Shown here: piece by piece, positions 27,894-34,676 of the stretch | Layout of the letters: the number at the start of each line of letters is the position of its first letter | How positions within the stretch are numbered: the first letter of the stretch is position 1 | DNA from: a virus | DNA: 34,676 nucleotides | Virus record (IMG/VR): IMGVR_UViG_3300012988_000029 | Span: 1 to 34,676 of that record | Strand: one strand, 5' to 3' | Notes under the pieces: model-generated | Seen by the model: only the letters and a program-made list of their open reading frames with translations | The model's database searches: none | What the model was told of the DNA's origin: nothing | Program-made: the position numbers and the translations under genes

Positions 27894-29003
27894 TTATGGA
27901 ATGTACATGACATACAAGCAAGCTAAAGAAGGTTGTTTATTATCGTGTGCTAGTCCTCCTCCAACAGCGTTTGCTTGTGTGATTCCTGTTAATTTAGTAT
28001 CTGTAGGGGATAACGTAGCTGCTGCTGTACCTGTCATTAATTGGTAATCACCATTTAAATTATTCAAAAATGCCTTAGCCATAGGTAAAGCTGATGTAAC
28101 TGGAACTATAGATGGGTTCTGATAATCATCAACTGTAAAATGAAAATGACCAGGATCTGTAATAGGGTGAGTATGAGATGGTATTTGTGTAGTATCTAAA
28201 ACTACACTATTAGTACCGTATATAGTATCCCCCACTGAATAATTAGGATTAAATGTAGAAGAGGCAGGATTAACAGCTGCATCTAAGGCTCCTCCAGGAA
28301 CACCTGCTATTGCTCCTACAGGGATTCTCCCTCTTTTATCAGGTGTTCCGTTATTGCCATTACACAAATATATATTTTCATATAGTCCTATACCAGCACC
28401 CGAAAGATCGAAATTACCAAGCGATCCATAATATTCAACCGCTGTATAAGGAATCATCCTATTAGAATAGTTATTAGAAGGAGCAATACTTGCTAAATAA
28501 GCTGCAATTAATGCATTTAAGTCTGCTAAGGCTACATAATTAGTAGAAATATTTAAAGCTAAAGCTGCTAAATCTGTACTAACAGAACAAAGTTTAACAA
28601 TAACAGCTTGTAAAACTGCATGAGTACCATCTCCAGCGCTCACACCAGTAACACAATCCAGTGTATAATTTGCCTCAATTACATCTATTCTATCTTTCTG
28701 TGTAGTTATCTGAGTTTGCAAACTACATGTTGCTTGAATTAATGCTTTAAATAAGTCTACTTCTGTTATATCTTCACAAGTAGGAAGGAAAGATTGAACT
28801 AATGTACATATGATTTCAGAAGGAATTGTAGGCTTAATACCTGTTCCATCTAAAGTAGAAACTAAAAAAGTTACTATAGCTTGTTCTACATAAGACAAAC
28901 TATCTCCATTTTTTATTCCCAATATAGGAACATCTATGCCTGTATATCTAACACATTGATCCGAAGTCACTTGAGTACATCCGTTATAGCAATTACTGCA
29001 CAT
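27894..29003 (-). CDS. Tail-collar-domain fibre protein (369 aa)
   Basis: Residues 17-36 (CVRYTGIDVPILGIKNGDSL) repeat the anchor theme of the 515-residue fibre. A helical middle with regular hydrophobic spacing (about 85-172) probably trimerises. The C-terminal 170 residues match the phage tail-collar (PF07484-like) domain: an initial pocket with YLCNGNNGTPDKRGRIPVG (212-230), the metal-site histidine patterns SHTH (276-279) and HFH (286-288), and an end with HDNKQPSLACLYVMYIP. In T4 gp12 and relatives such histidines bind metal in the receptor-binding tip. The start MCSNCYNGC is Cys-rich like its neighbours. It lies 11 bases before the 515-residue gene and is probably cotranscribed with it. 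It is likely a receptor-binding or short fibre protein. Confidence 0.8.
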   Translation of the reverse strand: MCSNCYNGCTQVTSDQCVRYTGIDVPILGIKNGDSLSYVEQAIVTFLVSTLDGTGIKPTIPSEIICTLVQSFLPTCEDITEVDLFKALIQATCSLQTQITTQKDRIDVIEANYTLDCVTGVSAGDGTHAVLQAVIVKLCSVSTDLAALALNISTNYVALADLNALIAAYLASIAPSNNYSNRMIPYTAVEYYGSLGNFDLSGAGIGLYENIYLCNGNNGTPDKRGRIPVGAIAGVPGGALDAAVNPASSTFNPNYSVGDTIYGTNSVVLDTTQIPSHTHPITDPGHFHFTVDDYQNPSIVPVTSALPMAKAFLNNLNGDYQLMTGTAAATLSPTDTKLTGITQANAVGGGLAHDNKQPSLACLYVMYIP

Positions 29004-29012
29004 ATTGATTTT

Positions 29013-29279
29013 TTATTTATGAATTAATAGTTTTACTTTGGAAGCTATTTGCTCCACTGTATACTTACAGGCATAGTTTTCATTAACCATCTTATAAGTT
29101 AATATTCTTTTATAATTTAGCAGATCAAAGAAAACATTTCCTGGTACAGGGAAGTTTAGCATGAATACTATATTATTATATTCGTTTTTTGCTAATTCTG
29201 TTAATTTACAATCAATATCACTCAACAATACAGGTATCGTAGTACAGTTAACACAATTATTTAGTCTGGGTTGTAGCAT
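29013..29279 (-). CDS. Small conserved virion-block protein (88 aa), function unknown
   Basis: This 88-residue protein starts inside the end of the zinc-ribbon gene (23-base overlap in another frame). It opens with MLQPRLNNCVNCTTIPVLLS, carrying a CxxC, followed by helical and aromatic segments (FMLNFPVPGNVFFDLLNYKR) and a Lys-rich end (EQIASKVKLLIHK). No known motif was recognised and no signal or membrane segment is clear. Its size, tight packing and Cys-bearing N-terminus resemble its neighbours, which suggests a minor structural or assembly role. That is context only. Confidence 0.6.
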   Translation of the reverse strand: MLQPRLNNCVNCTTIPVLLSDIDCKLTELAKNEYNNIVFMLNFPVPGNVFFDLLNYKRILTYKMVNENYACKYTVEQIASKVKLLIHK

Positions 29280-29400
29280 TCTGAGGTTGTGTATTAGAGT
29301 TATTAGCTTGTAAAGAAGCAGAATAACAAGAAGGACAAAGTCCGTTAGTTAGTTGACAGGAGCATCCTTGGTTTGCTCCACATTTGGAACATGCTGCCAT
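29257..29400 (-). CDS. Small zinc-ribbon-like protein (47 aa)
   Basis: From the ATG at 29400 I read 47 codons to a TAA at 29257-29259. The protein starts MAACSKCGANQGCSCQLTNG and continues LCPSCY, giving Cys at positions 4, 7, 13, 15, 22 and 25, a compact zinc-ribbon-like pattern. Its tail is Asn, Gln and Thr rich and disordered. Similar short 'CSKCG...CxC..TNGLC' proteins occur beside fibre genes in crAss-like and other Bacteroidota phages, to my knowledge with no known function. It starts 7 bases after the stop of the 188-residue gene and overlaps the 88-residue gene. Coding is supported by the motif and packing. Confidence 0.78.
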   Translation of the reverse strand: MAACSKCGANQGCSCQLTNGLCPSCYSASLQANNSNTQPQNATTQTK

Positions 29401-29407
29401 ATTTGGT

Positions 29408-29974
29408 TTATTTAAAGTTTATTAAGAAATTATTACCTGAACATCCACAATTGTTTTTAATGAATCTATCTAGCATTCTATTTGCTTGAATATATAATGT
29501 GTTAGAAACATCCACTGCACAATTGTTAGATGCTGCTATAGAACCTTGTATCATAAAATAAATGGAGCTTAAATCTACCTTGGATTGGGTTTTTATGGCA
29601 CTATCACATTCCATCATATCAAGCTTCATGAAAGCATTATCAAATTTCTCTTGTAGTTTCTCTACTCTCACTATTGTTTTTGTAACAAAGTTTAAATAAG
29701 AAGGATCTACAGAATAAGTTAGAGTATATTGTCCGTCAGGAAGAGAGGTTAAATCATCTCCTGGAGAACTCAGTCCTAGAATTAAGGAATTAAATACATT
29801 AAAACTATTAGGAGTAAAAGGAACGGAGACAATACCAAACCCATTAGGGATAGTAATTGTTATAGTAGGAGAAGTAATGGGAGGGCTTGTTGGATAAGTA
29901 GAAATATCAGCTATCCCTAAAGTGAGAGAGTTATATGTAGGAATTACTAATATGTCTAGTTTTAAATCTACCAT
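29408..29974 (-). CDS. Conserved virion-block structural protein (188 aa)
   Basis: The ATG at 29974 is chosen (MVDLKLDILVIPTYNSLTLG). A TTG six codons upstream would begin right beside the terminator T-run and is less likely. The first 110 residues look like an Ig-like beta sandwich rich in Pro, Thr and Ser (TITIPNGFGIVSVPFTPNSF). The rest is helical (VEKLQEKFDNAFMKLDMMEC) and ends in NNCGCSGNNF, a CxC motif. It follows the terminator after the 386-residue gene and precedes the zinc-ribbon gene by 7 bases. It resembles unnamed structural proteins of Bacteroidota phages. Its place in the particle, perhaps an appendage base, is not shown. Confidence 0.65.
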   Translation of the reverse strand: MVDLKLDILVIPTYNSLTLGIADISTYPTSPPITSPTITITIPNGFGIVSVPFTPNSFNVFNSLILGLSSPGDDLTSLPDGQYTLTYSVDPSYLNFVTKTIVRVEKLQEKFDNAFMKLDMMECDSAIKTQSKVDLSSIYFMIQGSIAASNNCAVDVSNTLYIQANRMLDRFIKNNCGCSGNNFLINFK

Positions 29975-29990
29975 TGGAATAGGTTTTAAC

Positions 29991-30030
29991 AAAAAAAGGA
30001 GAGAAGCTTTTTAACTTCTTCTCCTTTTTT
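29991..30030 (-). terminator. Terminator or attenuator after the 386-aa virion gene
   Basis: On the minus strand GGAGAAGAAG (30024-30015) pairs, with one bulge, with CTTCTCTCC (30006-29998) across an 8-base loop, followed by seven T (29997-29991) and preceded by six A. It lies 22 bases after the stop of the 386-residue gene and only 16 bases before the next ATG. Complete termination would leave no room for a promoter in the gap, so partial read-through that lowers downstream expression is likely. Confidence 0.8.
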
Positions 30031-30052
30031 CTAGGTTATTTTGTATCTACTA

Positions 30053-31213
30053 TTAAGGTTCTAATGTAGTAGTTGTACTAGTTGTAGGCCATACTGTTGT
30101 TGTAGTAGACGTTGTAGTTACACAAGCACTATCATCAGATACAGTACCTAAAGCAGCATTAAGAACAGTGGTGATACCAGATGTTAAAGTTGAAGGAATT
30201 GCAATAGTTACAGCTTCATCTTGTTGAACGAAAGCTCCCCATTGATAGGCTCCCTTGCTATATGCTCTGAATTTGATATAAAGAGTGTCATAATTTGTAC
30301 CATCAGTTACCCATGATTCAAAATTCTCATTATAACCATTCATTCTATATAAACTCTTAAGATATGCAGCTTGATAGCTATAGAGATTCTTTTCAAGTTG
30401 TTTAATCTCATCAGAAGTACCTTTAGGATAGTCTGCACGTTGAGTCACAAGAGCTGTTGCTACAAGATTACAATTATCAACTACAATGAAATCAGCAGTT
30501 GTTGCAGGACCTGAATATACGAAAGTACGGAAATACATTCTATCATATTCATAAGGGAATGCTGCAATATCGCAAGGTTGTCCATATTTAGTAAGAGGCT
30601 TACCAGAAATACGAAGAATTGCATTAGCATCATTTCCTATACGTTGGAATTGATAAAATTGACTAAGTTTAATGTTATCAGAGTTAATACCAGGAGCAGC
30701 TTGATTCAATTTAGCAATAAAGCTATCAATCAAAGTAGGTACATCTACATTTGAGCAAGGATCTCCCCCACAATTACAGCAAGGAGCTTGAACAGTTACA
30801 CTACGAGTGAAACCATTAAAATATAGAGTATCTAAGTAAGAAGAATGTGCTCTTAATGTTAAAGTGACAATGTCACCACATTTTACAGTCCATCCTGATA
30901 CATCAGTTACTTGTGTTACCGCTGTGGAACATCCACTAACTTTATACCACTCGATAACATTTGATCCTTGACCAGATGTATTATTTACACCTGCAATCCT
31001 ATTCGATCTTTTAGATCCCTGAAGATAGGTGTTTGTTCTACCTTGTGCAAGATAGAAATAAGGTGCTGCTGCAATGTTACCTGCGTTGGCAACAGTGTAG
31101 TCATTTCTGAAAATCCCAAATTGTCCAGCTGTTAAATCCTGGGTAGAACCAGAGCTAGGCAGAGTATTACCTACTGGAACCACAAAAAGGGTGTGTAATG
31201 AAAAATCACTCAT
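30053..31213 (-). CDS. Abundant virion structural protein, candidate capsid auxiliary (386 aa)
   Basis: The N-terminal half is beta-rich (LFVVPVGNTLPSSGSTQDLT, GQFGIFRNDYTVANAG) with a Cys group CCNCGGDPC (145-153). The second half starts with a helical LIDSFIAKLNQAAPG (from about 161), then beta strands (DAMY-like YEYDRMYFRTFVYSG) and a helix EIKQLEKNLYSYQAAYLKSL (from about 269). The chain ends in CVTTTSTTTTVWPTTSTTTT, a Thr-rich tail like the linker in the muzzle. Several Arg codons are CGT, as in the capsid gene, and a strong hairpin follows the stop, both hinting at high expression. The third gene after the capsid gene could be a head auxiliary or decoration protein. The family is conserved in crAss-like phages as I remember it; the exact role is unproven. 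Confidence 0.65.
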   Translation of the reverse strand: MSDFSLHTLFVVPVGNTLPSSGSTQDLTAGQFGIFRNDYTVANAGNIAAAPYFYLAQGRTNTYLQGSKRSNRIAGVNNTSGQGSNVIEWYKVSGCSTAVTQVTDVSGWTVKCGDIVTLTLRAHSSYLDTLYFNGFTRSVTVQAPCCNCGGDPCSNVDVPTLIDSFIAKLNQAAPGINSDNIKLSQFYQFQRIGNDANAILRISGKPLTKYGQPCDIAAFPYEYDRMYFRTFVYSGPATTADFIVVDNCNLVATALVTQRADYPKGTSDEIKQLEKNLYSYQAAYLKSLYRMNGYNENFESWVTDGTNYDTLYIKFRAYSKGAYQWGAFVQQDEAVTIAIPSTLTSGITTVLNAALGTVSDDSACVTTTSTTTTVWPTTSTTTTLEP

Positions 31214-31241
31214 TGTTTATTAAATTTAAATTGTTTAAGTT

Positions 31242-31973
31242 CTATTCGTCTGTTTTTATTCTAAACTGTGCATTTTGAGCAGCAGTTGCGTTTTCTGTGT
31301 ACATTGCTAAATTCTGTACAGTTAAATCTACTAATTCATCCTCAAGATAGTTTTTAAGTTCACAGTCTTGATTTGAAGAATCACTACCGTCTAGTTTTAT
31401 ATATCCTTCTTTATCTATATACTTAGGATAGCGTACATAAGAGAGATATAGTTTTTTTGGTGTAAAGCTACCATCTGTAAATACAGATAATTCATCAGAT
31501 GATATAATATTGAAGGTTTCTTGATATTCAAAAGAAGGAGAATAATGTGTGTTTTTTAATAATGTTGGAACATCTGCATGTTTAGCCAAATCATTATTTA
31601 TATAAACTGGTCTATCTTTACACTTTCCTTTATCTGCTGTAATGTAACTATCTACATAGAACATATAAGCAGGATCTATTCCAGATAGATCACACACCCA
31701 TCTATTTAGCGGACCTTCCACTTGGTTTAAATCAAGAGGATGGTCTTCATACATTTCAATGAGTTTCTCTAAATCCTCATATCGCTTTTTAAAAGCATCA
31801 AATCCTAGTCCAGAAACTGTATTTTGACCATCAAGTTTCTGTTTAATCAGCTTTATTTGAGCTTCGTTTAAAGCTAATATTTTATCTTCTAATTGTATTT
31901 GCTGATGTTCGTTACTTGATAGTTTATTTAGTTTTTGATCTATTTTATATAATAAACTATCTACGGGTATCAT
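31242..31973 (-). CDS. Conserved head/neck structural protein (243 aa)
   Basis: A coiled-coil-like N-terminus (IDQKLNKLSSNEHQQIQLED) is followed by KKRYEDLEKLIEMYEDHPLD and NRWVCDLSGIDPAYMFYVDS. The C-terminal half has KKLYLSYVRYPKYIDKEGYI and CELKNYLEDELVDLTVQNLA, a pattern shared by phage adaptor or head-completion proteins. It overlaps the stop of the 322-residue gene by four bases (ATGA), the tightest coupling in this part of the block. It ends in TAG, the only gene here that does. A ring or adaptor role fits but is inferred from resemblance and position. No enzymatic motif was seen. Confidence 0.65.
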   Translation of the reverse strand: MIPVDSLLYKIDQKLNKLSSNEHQQIQLEDKILALNEAQIKLIKQKLDGQNTVSGLGFDAFKKRYEDLEKLIEMYEDHPLDLNQVEGPLNRWVCDLSGIDPAYMFYVDSYITADKGKCKDRPVYINNDLAKHADVPTLLKNTHYSPSFEYQETFNIISSDELSVFTDGSFTPKKLYLSYVRYPKYIDKEGYIKLDGSDSSNQDCELKNYLEDELVDLTVQNLAMYTENATAAQNAQFRIKTDE

Positions 31974-32938
31974 ACATTAGCTAATTTCTTACTTTTTAGT
32001 TTTTGTTCAAGAATAATCAAATCTTCTTGATGATCTTCATCTGCAAGATATTTAACTAACTCTTCTTCATCTTTTGCCACTTCATTTTCACCTTCATAGA
32101 TTTTACCAGTAGGTTTAATTCTATAAATAGAATGTGTAGTTGCTTGTTTTACTAAATCTTTTATGTGTAGAAGATTCTCCTTCATATCAGCAAATCTGGT
32201 GAAAACCTCTACAGGATTTAATCCTTGATATTTTCCAACTTTGAATTCCGTTTGTTTTAGAAGATTATCTACTAAGTTATATACAGCATCTTCTCTTGTA
32301 TCTTCTGTAACAGGAAGCCCCATCACCCTAGCCACTTTCTTCTTCTTATCAGGAGACATTTGATCAAACTTAACAATAGCACTATTTATAAGTTTCTTTT
32401 TCTTGTAAGCTGTTTTGTTCTCCACTTCATCATCAACAACATAGAATTGTGTATCTGCTGGATAATCGCCTCTTTCCCATGCTTGTAAAGAAAAAGCAAT
32501 TGTAGGATGTACTCTAAGCCATGAATATGTTAATTCTTGTTGTACATTTGATAAATCATATAAATTATCTACATCCATTAATTTTGCAGGTTGAACATGT
32601 AAATCACTAGGATCATTAGGATTGGATAGAGCATTATTCCAAAATTTACTCTTGGGACCTAAATCTACTCCTAGTTCTGCTTCTAATTTCTTTCTTAGAT
32701 TGGTTACTCTTTCAATTTCCAATTCCTTTTCTGTAGGATCTTCAATTCTTTTGATATAACCTGCATCAGGATCTAATCCTGTTCTATAGTATCCATTGCT
32801 TTCCTTGTAAGGATATTTGAATACTCCAGTACCTGGAATACGTGTTAGTCCTTTTTGTGCTAGTCCACTTTGCATTGTTTGTGTTTGTGAACTTGTAAAT
32901 TCCCTTTTAATAGGGGAGATTTTGCCGACTTTACCCAT
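31970..32938 (-). CDS. Conserved protein encoded after the capsid gene (322 aa)
   Basis: The protein is charged and mostly helical. The N-terminal 60 residues look disordered with basic patches (MGKVGKISPIKREF, RIPGTGVFKYPYK). A middle part (VQQELTYSWLRVHPTIAFSL) is followed by DQMSPDKKKKVARVMGLPVT and VYNLVDNLLK (about 193-230), which resembles a small helix-extension-helix domain. The C-terminus (GKIYEGENEVAKDEEELVKY) is of a type common in phage head-associated proteins. It ends in TGA overlapping the next ATG. It lies 192 bases after the capsid gene, beyond the hairpins. I recognise it as a conserved neighbour of crAss-like capsid genes; its function is not known to me. Confidence 0.65.
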   Translation of the reverse strand: MGKVGKISPIKREFTSSQTQTMQSGLAQKGLTRIPGTGVFKYPYKESNGYYRTGLDPDAGYIKRIEDPTEKELEIERVTNLRKKLEAELGVDLGPKSKFWNNALSNPNDPSDLHVQPAKLMDVDNLYDLSNVQQELTYSWLRVHPTIAFSLQAWERGDYPADTQFYVVDDEVENKTAYKKKKLINSAIVKFDQMSPDKKKKVARVMGLPVTEDTREDAVYNLVDNLLKQTEFKVGKYQGLNPVEVFTRFADMKENLLHIKDLVKQATTHSIYRIKPTGKIYEGENEVAKDEEELVKYLADEDHQEDLIILEQKLKSKKLANV

Positions 32939-33062
32939 AAAATGTAGTTAGTTAATTTGGTTTATTTATTGAGCTACTTAAGGGAACGATCCTCTTATTT
33001 TTAAACTCCCACCCAATGGTAGATATTTATAAATAATGCCAACAGTGTAGCTTTTTAGAAAC

Positions 33063-33123
33063 CCCTCCACACTCAGCATTGTGGAGGGAAGTCTCTTTAG
33101 AAAGAGGGAGGTTTTTAACTCCC
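33063..33123 (-). terminator. Tandem hairpins after the major capsid gene
   Basis: On the minus strand three stems follow the capsid stop in order: GGGAG/CTCCC (33123-33119 with 33110-33106), CTCTTT/AAAGAG (33106-33101 with 33098-33093), and the strongest, a 9 bp CCCTCCACA/TGTGGAGGG (33088-33080 with 33071-33063). Only a weak T-rich stretch (GGTTTCT) follows, so this may be a leaky terminator or a 3' end stabiliser. It would let capsid mRNA exceed the downstream message. The rest of the 192-base gap holds no gene or clear promoter. Confidence 0.6.
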
Positions 33124-33130
33124 TATATTA

Positions 33131-34676
33131 TTAGAACTGAGGTATTTCTTCAATTAATACTGTACGAGATAAATCTTCGATGAATACATCACAACGATCT
33201 TTCATCCAAATTTCATATCCAGGGAATTTGTTAGCAGAACTCATTCCTTGAGATTTTGCAAATCCTAAGTGGTGACGAGTTCCATCAATATATCCCCAAG
33301 TCATAGAAGGAGCACCTTTCATACGTACTTCACGAATGTTATTCACCATAGAACCATCACTCATAGGAGATACATCAAATACCATGAATACAGGTGTTGA
33401 TTTCTTATTCTGACCAAATTCAAGGTTAGATTGTGGTAAATCCAATTCTTTTAAGTGGATAAGTTCAACTCTACCAGTTTCACGAGTAACCATTGCATCG
33501 AATGCAAAGTTATATGTAATGTGTTGGCCTTCACCTTGCATATAACGATTACCGCTATCTGCCATCAGTGTTAATCCTGAGTTAAGAGCATCCGTCTTTA
33601 AAGCTTGTTGGAATACATCGAATCCAGCTTCATTAGTGTACATCTTAACCTTACGATCTTTAACATCCACCCTACGATAGAACAAATCTCCAAATACACT
33701 ACGAACTAAGTTTGCAGAGAATTCTCCACGATTGTATTGTACAAGATTACCGTTATTACGCATTCTGTGGTATACACCAGCAGATACACGCTTAAGTTCT
33801 TGCTTACCACCACCTGTTTTTACAGTTCCAGGCTTAGACCAAATCATACGCTTAACTTTTAGTTCAAGCATAGATTTACGCATCCAGAACTCAATGAAAG
33901 GTTCCCACTTAACATCATTACGTGTAATAGGAAGTTGATTTCTACGTTGAGGAGCATATACAAGAATATCCAAAGGTTTTCCTGAACTATCTCTCAACAT
34001 CTTATCATCAGCCCATTCTGTAATAGTGTGCTCATAACCATATGCTGAACCTAAAGATTCAAACATTGTGATTTGTTCTCCTAAACGAGGAAGACCTAGT
34101 AAATCTTGGTCAAATTCACCAATTACACCATCGATAAGTTCTAATTCAACTCCTACTTGTAGGAATACAGAACTTACGAAATCTACAGTGGGGTTGTCTG
34201 TTACTAAAGTGAAGCTATACAAATATCCATACATCCAAGGAGTGGGATCTTTTACAACATAGAAACGAGGACCATATTGACGTGAGCCAACAGATACTAC
34301 AGAATTAAGAGAGAATTCGTTAGTATCCAATACTAAAGAAAATTCCTGTCCATCAATTCCAGGTTTAGTTAGAGCTGCTGTAGAAGCAGGAACATCTATA
34401 ATCTTAGGGAATTTGTAAGGAACAGCTACTTGCCATTTCCAAGCATCACTATTATTATCGATGTAATAAGGAGTGCTCTTGTTAATCATGTCAAGGAAGT
34501 CATTGCTATACAATGAACTTTGTGTGTACAAGCTGATGATTTTTTTATCATAGTCAGCTGGCTCAGTAGAGTGAAAACTCTCCAAGTGATTAGAGTCTGT
34601 AAGTTTACCTACAGCACGTTTGTCCATGCTAGCTATCCTAGCGTAGGTAAAACCAGTTAGTCCTGGGATTGTTTGA
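33131..34676 (-). CDS. Major capsid protein, crAss-like HK97 fold (N-terminus beyond window)
   Basis: The frame stays open from the stop at 33131 to the right edge, 515 codons less the stop. The ATG at 34627 is internal: the upstream codons read QTIPGLTGFTYARIAS, a typical N-terminal sequence of crAss-like capsid proteins, so the true start lies just outside. Family marks include SSLYSNDFLDMINKSTPYY, AYGYEHTITEWADD, IEFWMRKSMLELKVKRMIWS, RMRNNGNLVQYNRGEF and, near the end, GTRHHLGFAKSQGMSSANKF and FIEDLSRTVLIEEIPQF. It builds the icosahedral shell. Arg codons are mostly CGT, unlike the AGA seen in most other genes here, as expected for a very highly expressed protein. It is followed by tandem hairpins. 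Identification is firm. Confidence 0.92.
   Translation of the reverse strand, partial: QTIPGLTGFTYARIASMDKRAVGKLTDSNHLESFHSTEPADYDKKIISLYTQSSLYSNDFLDMINKSTPYYIDNNSDAWKWQVAVPYKFPKIIDVPASTAALTKPGIDGQEFSLVLDTNEFSLNSVVSVGSRQYGPRFYVVKDPTPWMYGYLYSFTLVTDNPTVDFVSSVFLQVGVELELIDGVIGEFDQDLLGLPRLGEQITMFESLGSAYGYEHTITEWADDKMLRDSSGKPLDILVYAPQRRNQLPITRNDVKWEPFIEFWMRKSMLELKVKRMIWSKPGTVKTGGGKQELKRVSAGVYHRMRNNGNLVQYNRGEFSANLVRSVFGDLFYRRVDVKDRKVKMYTNEAGFDVFQQALKTDALNSGLTLMADSGNRYMQGEGQHITYNFAFDAMVTRETGRVELIHLKELDLPQSNLEFGQNKKSTPVFMVFDVSPMSDGSMVNNIREVRMKGAPSMTWGYIDGTRHHLGFAKSQGMSSANKFPGYEIWMKDRCDVFIEDLSRTVLIEEIPQF

Noticed and set aside
26335-29003. Diversity-generating retroelement variation in the fibre genes
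   Set aside because: No template repeat or reverse transcriptase gene was found in the window.
29975-29992. TTG start giving the 188-residue protein six extra residues
   Set aside because: It would begin at the terminator T-run; the ATG at 29974 is better placed.
34625-34627. ATG at 34627 as the capsid protein start
   Set aside because: The frame continues open to the window edge and the upstream residues (TIPGLTGFTYARIAS) match the conserved capsid N-terminus, so this Met is internal.

Overview
The window looks like the late virion-gene block of a crAss-like phage (order Crassvirales) that infects a Bacteroidota host. The DNA is strongly AT-rich and every supported gene lies on the minus strand. 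The gene content also fits: a crAss-type major capsid protein, a P22 gp4/T7 gp11-like neck adaptor next to a huge tail 'muzzle' (stabilization) protein, an IHF-like structural protein, two very large cargo-type proteins, and a giant protein with the DFDID active site of the crAss virion RNA polymerase. Two promoter-like sites fit the Bacteroidota consensus (TTTG, 20 bp, TAnnTTTG). TAA, TAG and TGA all end genes here, so the standard code fits. No identification comes from a database search; all rest on motifs and family knowledge.

Layout in the direction of transcription (right to left). 34676-29000: major capsid protein (start beyond the right edge), tandem hairpins, two conserved head/neck proteins overlapping by ATGA, an abundant-looking virion protein with a Thr-rich tail, a terminator, then small Cys-rich proteins including a 47-residue zinc-ribbon gene. 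29003-26335: two fibre-type proteins sharing an N-terminal anchor motif, then a strong terminator. 26153-22148: after a host-type promoter, a metallophosphoesterase, two probable neck-ring proteins (one IHF-like), an inserted HNH homing endonuclease and the adaptor. 22148-16303: the muzzle, apparently split into two adjacent genes. 16301-9573: two cargo proteins with a second promoter and a dyad between them. 9573-1: the open virion RNA polymerase gene, running off the left edge just after its catalytic motif.

A plausible division of labour follows. The right part builds the head and its appendages, and the middle part builds neck, tail and fibres. The left part makes proteins probably packaged in the virion and delivered with the DNA, where the polymerase would transcribe early genes. 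The features most worth a second look are the giant fusion around the polymerase (with zincin-like and ASCH-like segments), the host-type promoter in front of that cassette, the split muzzle with its Thr/Ser repeat, and a run of neighbouring structural proteins with Cys clusters at their ends. Portal, terminase, replication and lysis genes, tRNAs, CRISPR arrays, insertion sequences and attachment sites were not seen.
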